Origin: Flavobacteriales bacterium | Lineage (GTDB): Bacteria; Bacteroidota; Bacteroidia; Flavobacteriales; Flavobacteriaceae | Assembly: GCA_027065935.1 (NCBI GenBank) | Contig: JAMONI010000309.1 | Span: 1 to 7,277 of the forward strand | Length of the DNA: 7,277 nucleotides | Direction: 5' to 3' | In this document: piece after piece, positions 1 to 6,961 of the stretch | How positions within the stretch are numbered: position 1 is the first letter of the stretch | How the letters are laid out: every line of letters begins with the position of its first letter | Notes under the pieces: model-generated | Told to the model about the DNA's origin: nothing | Databases searched by the model: none | What the model saw: the letters and a program-made list of their open reading frames with translations, nothing else | Translations under genes and position numbers: made by a program

Positions 1-310
1 ACCCTGCGAATTGGGGCGAAGTGGTGGCATTTTCACCGGTGATAACGGGGAGGTTTCCGTTCGTATCCGGAACGCCTTTGATTACAACGGGCATATCTTG
101 AGTACCTCGTGCCCTGATAAAAATTTTCGATGCATAAGGTTGATTCCGGTAATAAATCAACACGGTATCGCCTGCGGTGAGAGATATCCAAGGCACATCG
201 CCGAGTTCGGCGTAAGTTTGTCCCGGCCCTACGGGATAAGTTACGGCATAGCTTCCGAATACGGATAAAAGGAAAGTGACGAGTAAGTTTTTTTTAACAG
301 TGGCAAGCAT
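1..310 (-). CDS. Secreted right-handed beta-helix-type protein, N-terminal part (cut by window edge)
   Basis: Read on the minus strand, an open frame begins at the ATG at 310-308 and stays open to base 1, giving 103 codons of an incomplete gene. An in-frame TAA (323-325) lies 15 bases upstream of the ATG, so the start cannot be further upstream. Residues 1-22 form a signal peptide: two lysines, a hydrophobic stretch LLVTFLLSVF, and a likely cleavage after SYA. The mature start (YPVGPGQTYAELGDVPW, then LTAGDTVLIYYR, then PVVIKGVPDTNGNLPVI) matches, from memory, the opening of secreted proteins with right-handed parallel beta-helix repeats, a fold common in polysaccharide lyases and similar glycan-acting proteins. 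The helix itself and any catalytic residues lie beyond the window, so enzyme activity is unproven. It follows the glycan operon on the same strand after a 97-bp gap. Confidence 0.72.
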   Translation of the reverse strand, partial: MLATVKKNLLVTFLLSVFGSYAVTYPVGPGQTYAELGDVPWISLTAGDTVLIYYRNQPYASKIFIRARGTQDMPVVIKGVPDTNGNLPVITGENATTSPQFAG

Positions 311-341
311 AACGGATGATTTTTATGCCACATAAGTTACG

Positions 342-368
342 AAAAAAAATGAAAATTCGATAAATTTT
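342..368 (-). terminator. Weak candidate terminator between the operon and the beta-helix gene
   Basis: On the minus strand, a short inverted repeat (AAAATT at 352-357 against AATTTT at 363-368, 5-base loop) is followed one or two bases later by a run of eight T (342-349). The stem is A/T only and thus thermodynamically weak, so it may not stop transcription. It is the only hairpin-plus-T-run seen in the 311-407 gap. No strict TAnnTTTG box for the beta-helix gene is visible there either; the nearest is the imperfect TATTTTTTG at 381-373. Confidence 0.25.
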
Positions 369-407
369 TGTTCAAAAAATATAGAAAAGTAAAGATTTTA
401 AGTTTTT

Positions 408-1562
408 TTAGCCGTTATTTTCAATTAAACGGGCATAAAATTCGATGTTATTCCGGATGATTTTTTCGGGGTTGAATTTATTAAGGGCTTCGGCTCTTCC
501 TCTTTCACTTAACTTTAATCTTTTTTCCGGACTCTTTAAAAGGTCCGCAATAGATTGCGCCATATCACTTGTTTGAGCCGGTTTTACGAACAAAGCGCCT
601 TCCGAAGAAACGATTTCACGGTAAATGGAAATATCGGACAGAACGGTAGGTTTTTGCATCAATAAAGCTTCCAACGCCACCAATCCGAATGATTCGGATA
701 AGGACGGATAAACACATATTTCCGCCCTTTCGATTAATTGCGGAATTTTTTCATGCGGTACGGGGCCTAGGAACTCGATTTTGTCTTTCAGTGCAGGGTC
801 AATGAATTGTTGCAAGTAATCCATGTAAGAACGACCGTCGGGGAAACGCCAATCGCGTCCGGCTACAACTAAATGTGCATAAGGTACTTGACGGACTATT
901 TCGGGCAAGGCTAATATGAGATGGCGAATGCCTTTTTTTTCGGTTAGTGTACCGGCAAAAAATATACGGCCTTTCACGGTTTTGGAAGGGTCGGCGGGAT
1001 GGAATTTGCCGGTATCCACGATATTGTAAATCACTTCAAAATCCTTATCAAAATCCAAAAGTTTTTTGGTGGTTTCGCCTACATATCGGCTTACGGCAAC
1101 GAGGGCGTCGGCTTTTTTGAAAGACTGTTTTTCCTGAAACGAACGCCACATACGCGGTTTTTTGCCTAATGTTACAGCAAAAAAATGATGGCCGCCGTGC
1201 ATTCGAATTACTTTTTTGTAAGGCGTTTTTTCAGGAAAAAAAGCGAAAGATAATTCGGCCCCTTCCACTGCGTGGATTGGATTTTGCCGATGAATTTCAT
1301 TCAATTTTCTCAATATTCTCTTGCTGTTATCCCAAAAGCGGGCGAATTTCCAACGTGAAAAAGGGACGGGATAAATCGTCACTTTTCCGTCGGTTATAAT
1401 TTTTTCCGTTTCAACGGGATAAGTTCCAACCACGGAAATGCTAATACCTTGATCGGATAGCTTACGAGCTAAAGTTTGCACCACACTCCCCACCCCGCCG
1501 TGTTTAGGGTTTAGTGTGGGATATTCGTGTGTAAGGAAAACGATATGCATCTTCGACATCAT
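408..1562 (-). CDS. GT4-type glycosyltransferase, last gene of the operon
   Basis: A 384-residue GT-B fold glycosyltransferase, predicted to act in the cytoplasm at the inner membrane, adding a sugar from a nucleotide-sugar donor to a growing lipid-linked glycan. The N-terminal domain opens with MHIVFLTHEYP and has the glycine-rich HGGVG loop at residues 21-25. The C-terminal domain shows the family donor-site signatures: EKKG at 208-211 after the FFAGTL strand, the strand LVVAGRD (231-237), and the EX7E motif ESFGLVALE with glutamates at 290 and 298. The length is usual for GT4. No signal peptide or transmembrane helix is seen. Its ATG overlaps the TGA of the preceding gene in an ATGA (1559-1562), which suggests translational coupling. 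Codons 2 and 5 are also ATG; codon 5 (at 1550) would start exactly at the first beta strand and is a plausible alternative. Donor and acceptor sugars cannot be read from the sequence. Confidence 0.88.
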   Translation of the reverse strand: MMSKMHIVFLTHEYPTLNPKHGGVGSVVQTLARKLSDQGISISVVGTYPVETEKIITDGKVTIYPVPFSRWKFARFWDNSKRILRKLNEIHRQNPIHAVEGAELSFAFFPEKTPYKKVIRMHGGHHFFAVTLGKKPRMWRSFQEKQSFKKADALVAVSRYVGETTKKLLDFDKDFEVIYNIVDTGKFHPADPSKTVKGRIFFAGTLTEKKGIRHLILALPEIVRQVPYAHLVVAGRDWRFPDGRSYMDYLQQFIDPALKDKIEFLGPVPHEKIPQLIERAEICVYPSLSESFGLVALEALLMQKPTVLSDISIYREIVSSEGALFVKPAQTSDMAQSIADLLKSPEKRLKLSERGRAEALNKFNPEKIIRNNIEFYARLIENNG

Positions 1563-2926
1563 TTGGTCAGGTAATCCACTATTCTTCGGGAAGCGTCTTT
1601 CGGATAATTATTGATTCGATACAGCCATTTTAGGGCGTCGGGCTTTTTTTCGCCGGATAAGATACGTTTGATTAAACGGGGCAATTCCTCTTTTTTTTGC
1701 CACCGGAACACCGGATCGAGATTGTTCATACTTTTAAAATGCTGGAAAGAATTGATGATTTTTATATCCCAGTCCTTGCTGTTTTTAATATTAAAATCCA
1801 CATAAATTGCCGGTTTGTTCTTCGTTGCAAAATCCAAAGCCATGGTACTTCCCACATTGATCACGGCCTCACAGTAATGTACGGTATTTACCAACAATTC
1901 CACATCGGAGAAGTGCGGGAAACTTTCGGACCAATGCTTCATTCTTTGCCAGTCGGCGGGGGCGAGGCGAACCGTTTCGGGAAAATCTTCGACGGCTTTT
2001 TTGTAGCGGCTTCCGTCTTCGGACGGTACGGGGCGTATGAGCAATACCGGACGTTGATCTCCGGGCAGTTCGTTCAGTTGAAGGGCAATTTCATAAGCGT
2101 AATCGCCGTCAAAAGGCGAAGTACGGCTATCACCTCCGCTGTAAAGCAATATTTTTTTGTGGAGCGGAATGCGGTATAATCCGTAAAATTTTTCTTTAGG
2201 CCAGATGAGTGTGTCATCGAAATAATATTCGAATTGCGGCGTTCCGGTGACGTAAATATTGTTTTTGGCGATTTCGGGATAATATAATTGCATTTCGTTT
2301 TTCATATATTCCGACCATACGAGATATTCGTCGGTTCGTACCGTCAGGCGTGCTTTGGGGAGGTTGTCCCATGAAAATATGACTTGGCTGTTTGTGATTC
2401 CTTTTTTTTGTGCTGCAATGACGGGCAATATGGCGCCGTAAGCTCTTTGATGCAAATTGAGTATCACATCGGGTTTATAATCACCGAGCAGTTGAGTGTA
2501 AGGATTTGATAATTTTTTCAAGGCATTTGATAATCTTTTTTCGGCCTTGATGATTTTTTCATAATCGGTTGACAACCATTTCCCGTAAGCCTCGGTCATC
2601 TTATAAAAACCGTGTTTTAATCCCTTTTTTTGAGGCGACCAATTGGTCATAATGGTATTATTGCCGGTAATTTTCGTGTTATAAATCAGCCGGGCGTATG
2701 CAATACTTTCTCGTAAAAATTTAATGACGAGCGTTTCCTTATAAGGTAATAATTTAAAATCTTGAAAACGGATTTTATGGTGATTTTTTATTTCTTCAAT
2801 AGCATCCCGATGCAACCGGTGAAGCAAAGCCGTTTCATATCCCTTGTCGTATAACAAAGGAATAATTTTAGCATACAGGTAATTTTTTATACCCACACCG
2901 TCGGGTACTATAAACATTATTTTCAT
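1559..2926 (-). CDS. GT-B-like putative glycosyltransferase of unknown specificity; candidate sialyl/nonulosonate transferase
   Basis: A 455-residue protein that I cannot assign to a named family. The start opens with a first beta strand (MKIMFIVPDGVG). The middle carries SWDNLPKARL (185-194), then a strand and helix (YLVWSEYMKNEM) and VTGTPQFEYY (226-235), the order seen at the N-to-C domain crossover of many GT-B proteins in surface-polysaccharide clusters. The C-terminal half has LLIRPVPSEDG (295-305) and VINVGSTMALDFATKNKPAIYVD (355-377). The latter resembles the nucleotide-binding region of capsule-type and CDP-glycerol-transferase-like GT-B enzymes. Where many relatives have an RPHP motif this protein has RPVP. 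There is no signal peptide or clear membrane span. The frame extends upstream to a TTG at 3013, but that start would overlap neuC by 52 bp and add residues unlike a domain start, so the ATG at 2926 was chosen. This leaves a 35-bp gap after neuC. Sialyl or nonulosonate transfer is inferred from gene context only. Confidence 0.65.
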   Translation of the reverse strand: MKIMFIVPDGVGIKNYLYAKIIPLLYDKGYETALLHRLHRDAIEEIKNHHKIRFQDFKLLPYKETLVIKFLRESIAYARLIYNTKITGNNTIMTNWSPQKKGLKHGFYKMTEAYGKWLSTDYEKIIKAEKRLSNALKKLSNPYTQLLGDYKPDVILNLHQRAYGAILPVIAAQKKGITNSQVIFSWDNLPKARLTVRTDEYLVWSEYMKNEMQLYYPEIAKNNIYVTGTPQFEYYFDDTLIWPKEKFYGLYRIPLHKKILLYSGGDSRTSPFDGDYAYEIALQLNELPGDQRPVLLIRPVPSEDGSRYKKAVEDFPETVRLAPADWQRMKHWSESFPHFSDVELLVNTVHYCEAVINVGSTMALDFATKNKPAIYVDFNIKNSKDWDIKIINSFQHFKSMNNLDPVFRWQKKEELPRLIKRILSGEKKPDALKWLYRINNYPKDASRRIVDYLTK

Positions 2927-2961
2927 CAACAGGCAATTTGGTTTGTTAGTGTATGCATAAG

Positions 2962-4104
2962 TTAAGGCATTAAATTTAAATCTCTGAATTGTTTTTGTTT
3001 TTTTATTTTCCAAACGTCTTCGGATAAAAGAATTTTTAAAAACGCTTCGGCAGCGTTTCCTTTTCCGAAATCCACATCGTTTTCGGGCACTTGTAAATTT
3101 TTAGCTTTATCGATTGCCGAGAGAATGGATTTCGTGTCGTAACCGGTTTGAATGATACTTTTCCCGTTAGCTCTTCTGTTTTGTCTTGTTCCGATGTTTA
3201 CCGCAGGGATTCTGTAATAGGGTGCCTCACGTATGCCGGCACTGGAATTGCCTATGATAAAGCGGGCGTTTTTGAGTAAGGTTAAAAAATATTCAAAGCG
3301 CAATGAAGGTAAAATTCTGAACTTGTTATTTCCATGCAAGCGTTTATACGCATTCAAAATATGGTTTGACCCCAAATCATTGTTGGGATATACCACCAAA
3401 TAATTAAATCCGGAGGCAAGCAAGGCATCGACGAAATTATCGGCATATCGAGGCAGTTCGTCCACTTCCGTAGTTACGGGGTGGAACATTGCGATGGCAT
3501 AGCGGTCGAAAGGGATTTCGTAATAGTGTTTTACTTGCTCGATATCGGGCAAATTTTCGGAGAACATGATATCCAAATCGGGGGACCCGATGACAAAGAT
3601 GCTTTCGGGTATTTCGCCCATCTGAATTAAGCGTTTACGCGCTTCTTCGTTAGACACGAAATGGATATGAGCCAATTTGGAAACCGAATGCCTGATTAAA
3701 TCGTCAATGGTGCCCGACACTTCACCGCCTTCGATATGAGCCGTCAGGATATTATTTAAACTCCCGACGATGGCACCGGCCAGCGGTTCTACCCTGTCGC
3801 CGTGGATGACTATCATATCGGGTTTGATTTCTCCGACGTATTCGGAAAATCCTTGTATGGTTTTGGCCAGTGTCAGATCCATTGTATGTTCGGAAGTCGT
3901 GTTGGAAAAAGTGTGTATGTTCTTAAATCCGCTTTTTTGAATTTCTATTACCGTGTAGCCGTATTTTTCTTCCAAATGCATTCCGGTAACGAAAATGTAC
4001 GGGACAAAACCTTTCGTTTTTTGCAAAATACGTATCAGTGGCTTTATTTTTCCGAAATCGGCACGGGTTCCGGTAAGGAAAACTATTTTTTTATTTGAAG
4101 TCAT
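2962..4104 (-). CDS. neuC: NeuC/SiaA-type UDP-N-acetylglucosamine 2-epimerase (hydrolysing)
   Basis: Cytoplasmic enzyme that converts UDP-GlcNAc to ManNAc and UDP, the first committed step of bacterial sialic acid synthesis. It has 380 residues, the usual length. The GT-B-like epimerase signatures are clear: GTRADFGK at 12-19, [12 protein letters not shown] at 99-110 (D103 aligns with the catalytic Asp95 of WecB), [19 protein letters not shown] at 122-140, IGSPDLD at 172-178, MFHPVTTE at 206-213, and [11 protein letters not shown] at 285-295 for UDP binding. From memory, many blocks and the C-terminal end (QFRDLNL) match meningococcal SiaA more than E. coli NeuC. The frame opens at a TTG (4113), but the ATG at 4104 starts right before the first strand and was chosen; it overlaps the neuB stop by 14 bp. 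LegG, which uses a diacetylbacillosamine nucleotide, is the main alternative. No genes making that substrate are in the operon. Confidence 0.92.
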   Translation of the reverse strand: MTSNKKIVFLTGTRADFGKIKPLIRILQKTKGFVPYIFVTGMHLEEKYGYTVIEIQKSGFKNIHTFSNTTSEHTMDLTLAKTIQGFSEYVGEIKPDMIVIHGDRVEPLAGAIVGSLNNILTAHIEGGEVSGTIDDLIRHSVSKLAHIHFVSNEEARKRLIQMGEIPESIFVIGSPDLDIMFSENLPDIEQVKHYYEIPFDRYAIAMFHPVTTEVDELPRYADNFVDALLASGFNYLVVYPNNDLGSNHILNAYKRLHGNNKFRILPSLRFEYFLTLLKNARFIIGNSSAGIREAPYYRIPAVNIGTRQNRRANGKSIIQTGYDTKSILSAIDKAKNLQVPENDVDFGKGNAAEAFLKILLSEDVWKIKKQKQFRDLNLMP

Positions 4105-5134
4105 TCCAGTCAATATGTTCGTCGATATCGATATCTCTTACGGCTGTTTTGCCCAATACGTCTTTGAAATGTTCCGCTTTAATCGGGCCGGTTCCGGGGC
4201 GTTTGACCCAGATGTTTTTTTCGGAAAGTATTTCTCCTTTTTTGATCGGCTTTACGGCTACTACGGTAGCGAAAGCAAAATTCATGGTTACTTGTTCTTC
4301 TTCGGCGGGTTGTTTGTTTCCGCCGCGCATCAACCATACTTCTTTTGAAGCTATGATAAGTTGTTTCAGGGCGTTTTCGTCCATGCTACAAACGATATCG
4401 GGCCCTTCTCTATCCATGGTGTCCGTAAAATGACGTTCCAATATGGATGCTCCCAATGCCACGGCCGCAATACAAGCGTTGTTGTTGACCGTATGGTCGC
4501 TTAGGCCGTAAATGCGTCCGGGAAATGCTTCGGCCAGTTGTTGCATGGCGCCCAATCGAACCAAATGAGGCGGCGTGGGATAAAGGTTGGTCGTATGGAG
4601 TAATGCCACCGGTACATTGTATTTATCAAATATCGCCACCGCTTTTCGGATGCTTTCGATGGTATTCATCCCGGTGGATAAAATGACGGGTTTTCCGAAA
4701 CGGGCAATATGTTCCAATAAGGGATAGTTATTACACTCCCCGGAACCTATTTTGAAGGCCGGAATATCGAATTTATACAACCGGTCGGCGGCGGCCCGGG
4801 AGAAAGGGGTGGAGATAAATATCATTCCTTTGCTTTCCACATAGTTTTTCAATTCCCATTCTTCATCTTCATTCAATGCGGCCTTCTCCATGATTTCGTA
4901 GATGGAAATATCGGCATTGCCCGGGATTACTTTTTTGGCCGCGGCACTCATTTCATCTTCCACGATGTGGGTTTGGTGTTTGATAATTTCGGCGCCGGCC
5001 CGCGCGGCGGCATCCACCATTTGCTTGGCCACTTCCAGTGAACCTCCGTGATTGATTCCTATTTCGGCAATCACCAACGGCGGATGTTCAGGCCCGATTT
5101 TCCTTCCTGCTATTTCGAATTCAGGTGTTTTCAT
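4091..5134 (-). CDS. neuB: N-acetylneuraminate synthase (sialic acid synthase) NeuB
   Basis: Condenses ManNAc with phosphoenolpyruvate to form N-acetylneuraminic acid, in the cytoplasm. The 347 residues show the standard two-domain plan. A TIM barrel of about 280 residues contains [10 protein letters not shown] (23-32), [13 protein letters not shown] (51-63), FISTPFS (106-112), KIGSGECNN (128-136), LSTGMN (152-157), GLSDHT (210-215) and ERHFTD (233-238). A C-terminal antifreeze-like SAF domain contains [20 protein letters not shown] (297-316). Residues equivalent to those lining the meningococcal NeuB active site are present: E24, K52, H214 and H235, plus R312 in the SAF domain, which reaches into the partner subunit's site. 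Overall the sequence reads closer to meningococcal SiaC than to E. coli NeuB. The ATG at 5134 overlaps the end of neuA by 14 bp, and the stop overlaps neuC. Close relatives make legionaminic acid (LegI); the sequence alone does not settle which sugar is formed. Confidence 0.95.
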   Translation of the reverse strand: MKTPEFEIAGRKIGPEHPPLVIAEIGINHGGSLEVAKQMVDAAARAGAEIIKHQTHIVEDEMSAAAKKVIPGNADISIYEIMEKAALNEDEEWELKNYVESKGMIFISTPFSRAAADRLYKFDIPAFKIGSGECNNYPLLEHIARFGKPVILSTGMNTIESIRKAVAIFDKYNVPVALLHTTNLYPTPPHLVRLGAMQQLAEAFPGRIYGLSDHTVNNNACIAAVALGASILERHFTDTMDREGPDIVCSMDENALKQLIIASKEVWLMRGGNKQPAEEEQVTMNFAFATVVAVKPIKKGEILSEKNIWVKRPGTGPIKAEHFKDVLGKTAVRDIDIDEHIDWNDFK

Positions 5135-5795
5135 GTCGTATTCGATTTAAAACAAACTCGGCATAAAGCCAATCTTCTTCCGTGTCGATATCCACCGTTG
5201 CAAAGATATGATTTATTGTGAAGGCTAAGCTATCTTCATCCATAATCTTCCCCGATCTTATCATTTCATACGACGAAATGTAAAGAAGTCCGTTTTCGTA
5301 ATAAAGTGTTTCTATGTCTTGGCTGCGCTGTCCGAATTGATAATTAACCGGGACAAATCTGTCGTTATGAACTTTTCCGAGTTTTTTTATTAACGGGCTT
5401 ACGGTAAAAAGCGATTTTTTTTTCGATTCAATCAGTCGTTCAAATGCATTTTCAATTAATTTTCCGGGTCGAAAAGGGTTTGTAGGTTGTAATAAAACAA
5501 CAAAATCGTAGGTCCGGTTCATGTGAATAACTAAATTTTGCAAAACTTCGGCGGTGGATACTTGATCACCTGCCAATTCCTTTGGCCGGTTATGGATTGT
5601 GATATCAAATTGCCCTGCCGCCGATGCTATTTCGGGGCAGTCGGTGGAAACGACAATATCGCCCGCCCATTCTTTATTGGTCAGCGCGTATTCTATGCTG
5701 TAAGCTATCAAAGGTTTGCCGCCGAGCAATTTTATGTTTTTTCCCGGAATCCGTTTGGAACCGCAACGTGCGGGAATTACGGTTAAATTTTTCAT
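5121..5795 (-). CDS. neuA: CMP-N-acetylneuraminate (nonulosonate) cytidylyltransferase NeuA
   Basis: Activates the free nonulosonic acid with CTP to give the CMP-sugar donor and pyrophosphate. At 224 residues it is the short, single-domain form with no C-terminal esterase. Family motifs run in order: the CTP-binding loop [14 protein letters not shown] (7-20, with R10, S13, K19 and N20), VVSTD (48-52), NRPKELAGD (69-77), LLQPTNPFR (101-109, Q103), YENGLLYI (166-173) and the metal-binding DIDTEED (202-208; D202 and D204). The frame extends upstream to a TTG at 5960 inside the previous gene, but those 55 residues have no counterpart in the family. The ATG at 5795 begins at the first strand and overlaps the upstream gene's TGA in an ATGA. 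The YENGLLYI segment resembles LegF and PseF enzymes as well as NeuA, so the sugar it accepts is inferred from neuB and neuC next door. Confidence 0.92.
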   Translation of the reverse strand: MKNLTVIPARCGSKRIPGKNIKLLGGKPLIAYSIEYALTNKEWAGDIVVSTDCPEIASAAGQFDITIHNRPKELAGDQVSTAEVLQNLVIHMNRTYDFVVLLQPTNPFRPGKLIENAFERLIESKKKSLFTVSPLIKKLGKVHNDRFVPVNYQFGQRSQDIETLYYENGLLYISSYEMIRSGKIMDEDSLAFTINHIFATVDIDTEEDWLYAEFVLNRIRHENT

Positions 5796-6862
5796 TGTAA
5801 AGCTTTTATAAAACGTTTTTCCCAGTCGAGGTAATTCCAAATTTTTCGTGCTTCTTCTTTGCTTAAAGGGGTAAAGGATTTCGTATAAACCGATTGAAAG
5901 ACGGCAATCCATGCTCCGGTCATATTGGGTTTGTCGATCAGCATTGTTCTGTCCGGACAACAGGCCGTTACTTCGGGAATGCCGCCCAATGCGGAAGCCA
6001 AAACAATGTTTCCCGTTTTGAGTGCTTCGACAAGGGTCAGGCCGAAACCTTCACGAACCAGTGCCGTATGGAAGTAATAATCGGAAGCTTGGAGGTATGA
6101 TGCCACTTCTTGGTTGGGAATGCGGCCTATGTTGGTGACATTCGGGAGGCTTATGTTCCGGCGTGAACCGATGATGACAAAATGAAGGTCGTCGTAAAGG
6201 CGGTTAAGCTGTGGGATGATTTTTTCAAAAATATGCAAGCCTTTGGAGGGTCTGTCGTTAGCCAGCCATGTGATGACTTTTTTACGGACGGGCAAATTCA
6301 ATTGTTGTCTTTTTTTCTTTTTTTCTTCGGGAGATAAGGGATAAAAAATTTCGGAATCCACACCGTTGCCCACGACTTCCACCTCCGGTGGAAAAGAGAA
6401 ATGATGATGAAGGGTATCGAGATATCCCGCTTCGGTTAAAAAAAGGACTTTGTCCGTATATGGAAATATCGCCGGGTCGCCCGTTAACAAATGCCCGTGA
6501 AAAAAATAGACGACGGACAGGTTATTTACTCGATTTACTTTTTTCCAAAGCGCAATTGCTTTAACCAGCGAAAAATCATCGATTATTACTGTTTTGAGAG
6601 GTTCATCCGGGTGTTTCGATTTTATTTCGGTAAGATGCCTAATGTAATCACGGGCAACAAGTGCGGTTAATTGTTTTGCTTTAAAAAAACGGCGCGTAAG
6701 AAATTTTTTTTTGACGGATGTGAGCACCCCGTTGCCTTTTGTATCCGGGGATAAAATATAAGTGAAAAAACCGGGATTTCTACGGATAAATTTTTGAAAT
6801 TCAGTAGTCCAACTGCCTAATTGATTATTAAATAACGAAACGCTCGTTAGCAAAATATACAT
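5792..6862 (-). CDS. GT4-type glycosyltransferase, first gene of the operon
   Basis: A 356-residue GT-B fold glycosyltransferase, likely cytoplasmic, that would transfer a sugar onto the glycan made by this cluster. The N-terminal domain is divergent but has YFFHGHLL (119-126). The C-terminal domain has the GT4 signatures: VVGNGVDSEIF (163-173), the phosphate-binding lysine in RPSKG (204-208), the strand LHFVIIGS (226-233), NIGRIPNQEV (244-253), and EX7E as EGFGLTLVE with glutamates at 271 and 279. GGIPEV follows at 293-298. No signal peptide or membrane helix is apparent. A stretch at 178-187 (PEEKKKKRQQ) is strongly charged and probably an exposed linker. The start is secure: an in-frame TAA (6872-6874) lies 12 bases before the ATG at 6862, and a candidate promoter lies just upstream. 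There is no Shine-Dalgarno sequence. Donor and acceptor are not predictable from the sequence. Confidence 0.87.
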   Translation of the reverse strand: MYILLTSVSLFNNQLGSWTTEFQKFIRRNPGFFTYILSPDTKGNGVLTSVKKKFLTRRFFKAKQLTALVARDYIRHLTEIKSKHPDEPLKTVIIDDFSLVKAIALWKKVNRVNNLSVVYFFHGHLLTGDPAIFPYTDKVLFLTEAGYLDTLHHHFSFPPEVEVVGNGVDSEIFYPLSPEEKKKKRQQLNLPVRKKVITWLANDRPSKGLHIFEKIIPQLNRLYDDLHFVIIGSRRNISLPNVTNIGRIPNQEVASYLQASDYYFHTALVREGFGLTLVEALKTGNIVLASALGGIPEVTACCPDRTMLIDKPNMTGAWIAVFQSVYTKSFTPLSKEEARKIWNYLDWEKRFIKALQ

Positions 6863-6866
6863 TCCG

Positions 6867-6886
6867 ATTTGTTATTTACAACAAAT
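6867..6886. repeat. Perfect 7-bp inverted repeat over the operon start site
   Basis: ATTTGTT (6867-6873) and AACAAAT (6880-6886) are exact reverse complements around a 6-base centre. The repeat ends inside the minus-strand -7 box and would cover the predicted transcription start and the short leader. It could be a protein-binding operator or a 5'-end hairpin of the operon mRNA. It is A/T-rich, so chance cannot be excluded. Confidence 0.45.
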
Positions 6887-6889
6887 ATA
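6882..6889 (-). promoter_or_regulatory. Candidate -7 box (TATATTTG) of the neu operon promoter
   Basis: Read on the minus strand this is TATATTTG, an exact fit to the Bacteroidota -7 consensus TAnnTTTG. Transcription would begin about 5-8 bases downstream, near 6875, leaving a leader of roughly 13 bases before the ATG at 6862. No TTTG stands at the expected -33 distance. The nearest, at 6925-6922, is 32 bases upstream and better spaced (20 bases) from an imperfect TAGGATTTG at 6901-6893. The call therefore rests on the octamer and its position. Confidence 0.5.
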
Positions 6890-6914
6890 TGTCAAATCCT
6901 ATAAAATTGGTTCA

Positions 6915-6947
6915 TTTGCATCAAACGATGTTATATCATTATATTTG
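6915..6947 (+). promoter_or_regulatory. Candidate promoter of the plus-strand gene (TTTG, 21 bases, TATATTTG)
   Basis: TTTG at 6915-6918 and TATATTTG at 6940-6947 match both elements of the Bacteroidota housekeeping promoter (-33 TTTG and -7 TAnnTTTG), with a 21-base spacer. Transcription would start near 6953, about 9 bases before the ATG at 6962. Both elements are exact and the spacing is acceptable, so this is the better supported of the two promoters. Confidence 0.6.
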
Positions 6948-6961
6948 ATAAATCGAATTTT

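Noticed and set aside
11..268. Plus-strand open frame of 85 codons near the left edge
   Set aside because: It lies opposite the N-terminal coding region of the beta-helix gene, whose minus-strand translation has a signal peptide and a recognisable domain start. The plus-strand translation resembles nothing.
301..330. TGGCA/TGCCA inverted repeat around the beta-helix start codon
   Set aside because: Only 5-bp arms with a 20-base separation. No supporting feature, and expected by chance at this size.
2927..3013. N-terminal extension of the 455-residue gene from a TTG at 3013
   Set aside because: It would overlap neuC by 52 bp and add 29 residues before the obvious first beta strand at the ATG at 2926.
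4105..4113. TTG start for neuC at 4113
   Set aside because: It adds only three residues (MTG). The ATG at 4104 is the stronger codon and sits just before the conserved first strand.
1169..4433. Several plus-strand open frames of 64-160 codons opposite the operon
   Set aside because: All lie antisense to genes with clear family motifs, show no motifs of their own, and have no promoter or start context that sets them apart.
5796..5960. N-terminal extension of neuA from a TTG at 5960
   Set aside because: It would lie wholly inside the upstream glycosyltransferase gene, and the extra 55 residues precede the CTP-binding strand that normally starts the protein. The ATG at 5795 forms an ATGA overlap.
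6893..6925. Alternative minus-strand promoter: TTTG (6925-6922), 20 bases, TAGGATTTG (6901-6893)
   Set aside because: The -7 element has three bases instead of two between TA and TTTG, so it breaks the consensus. The exact octamer at 6889-6882 was preferred, but this one is not excluded.
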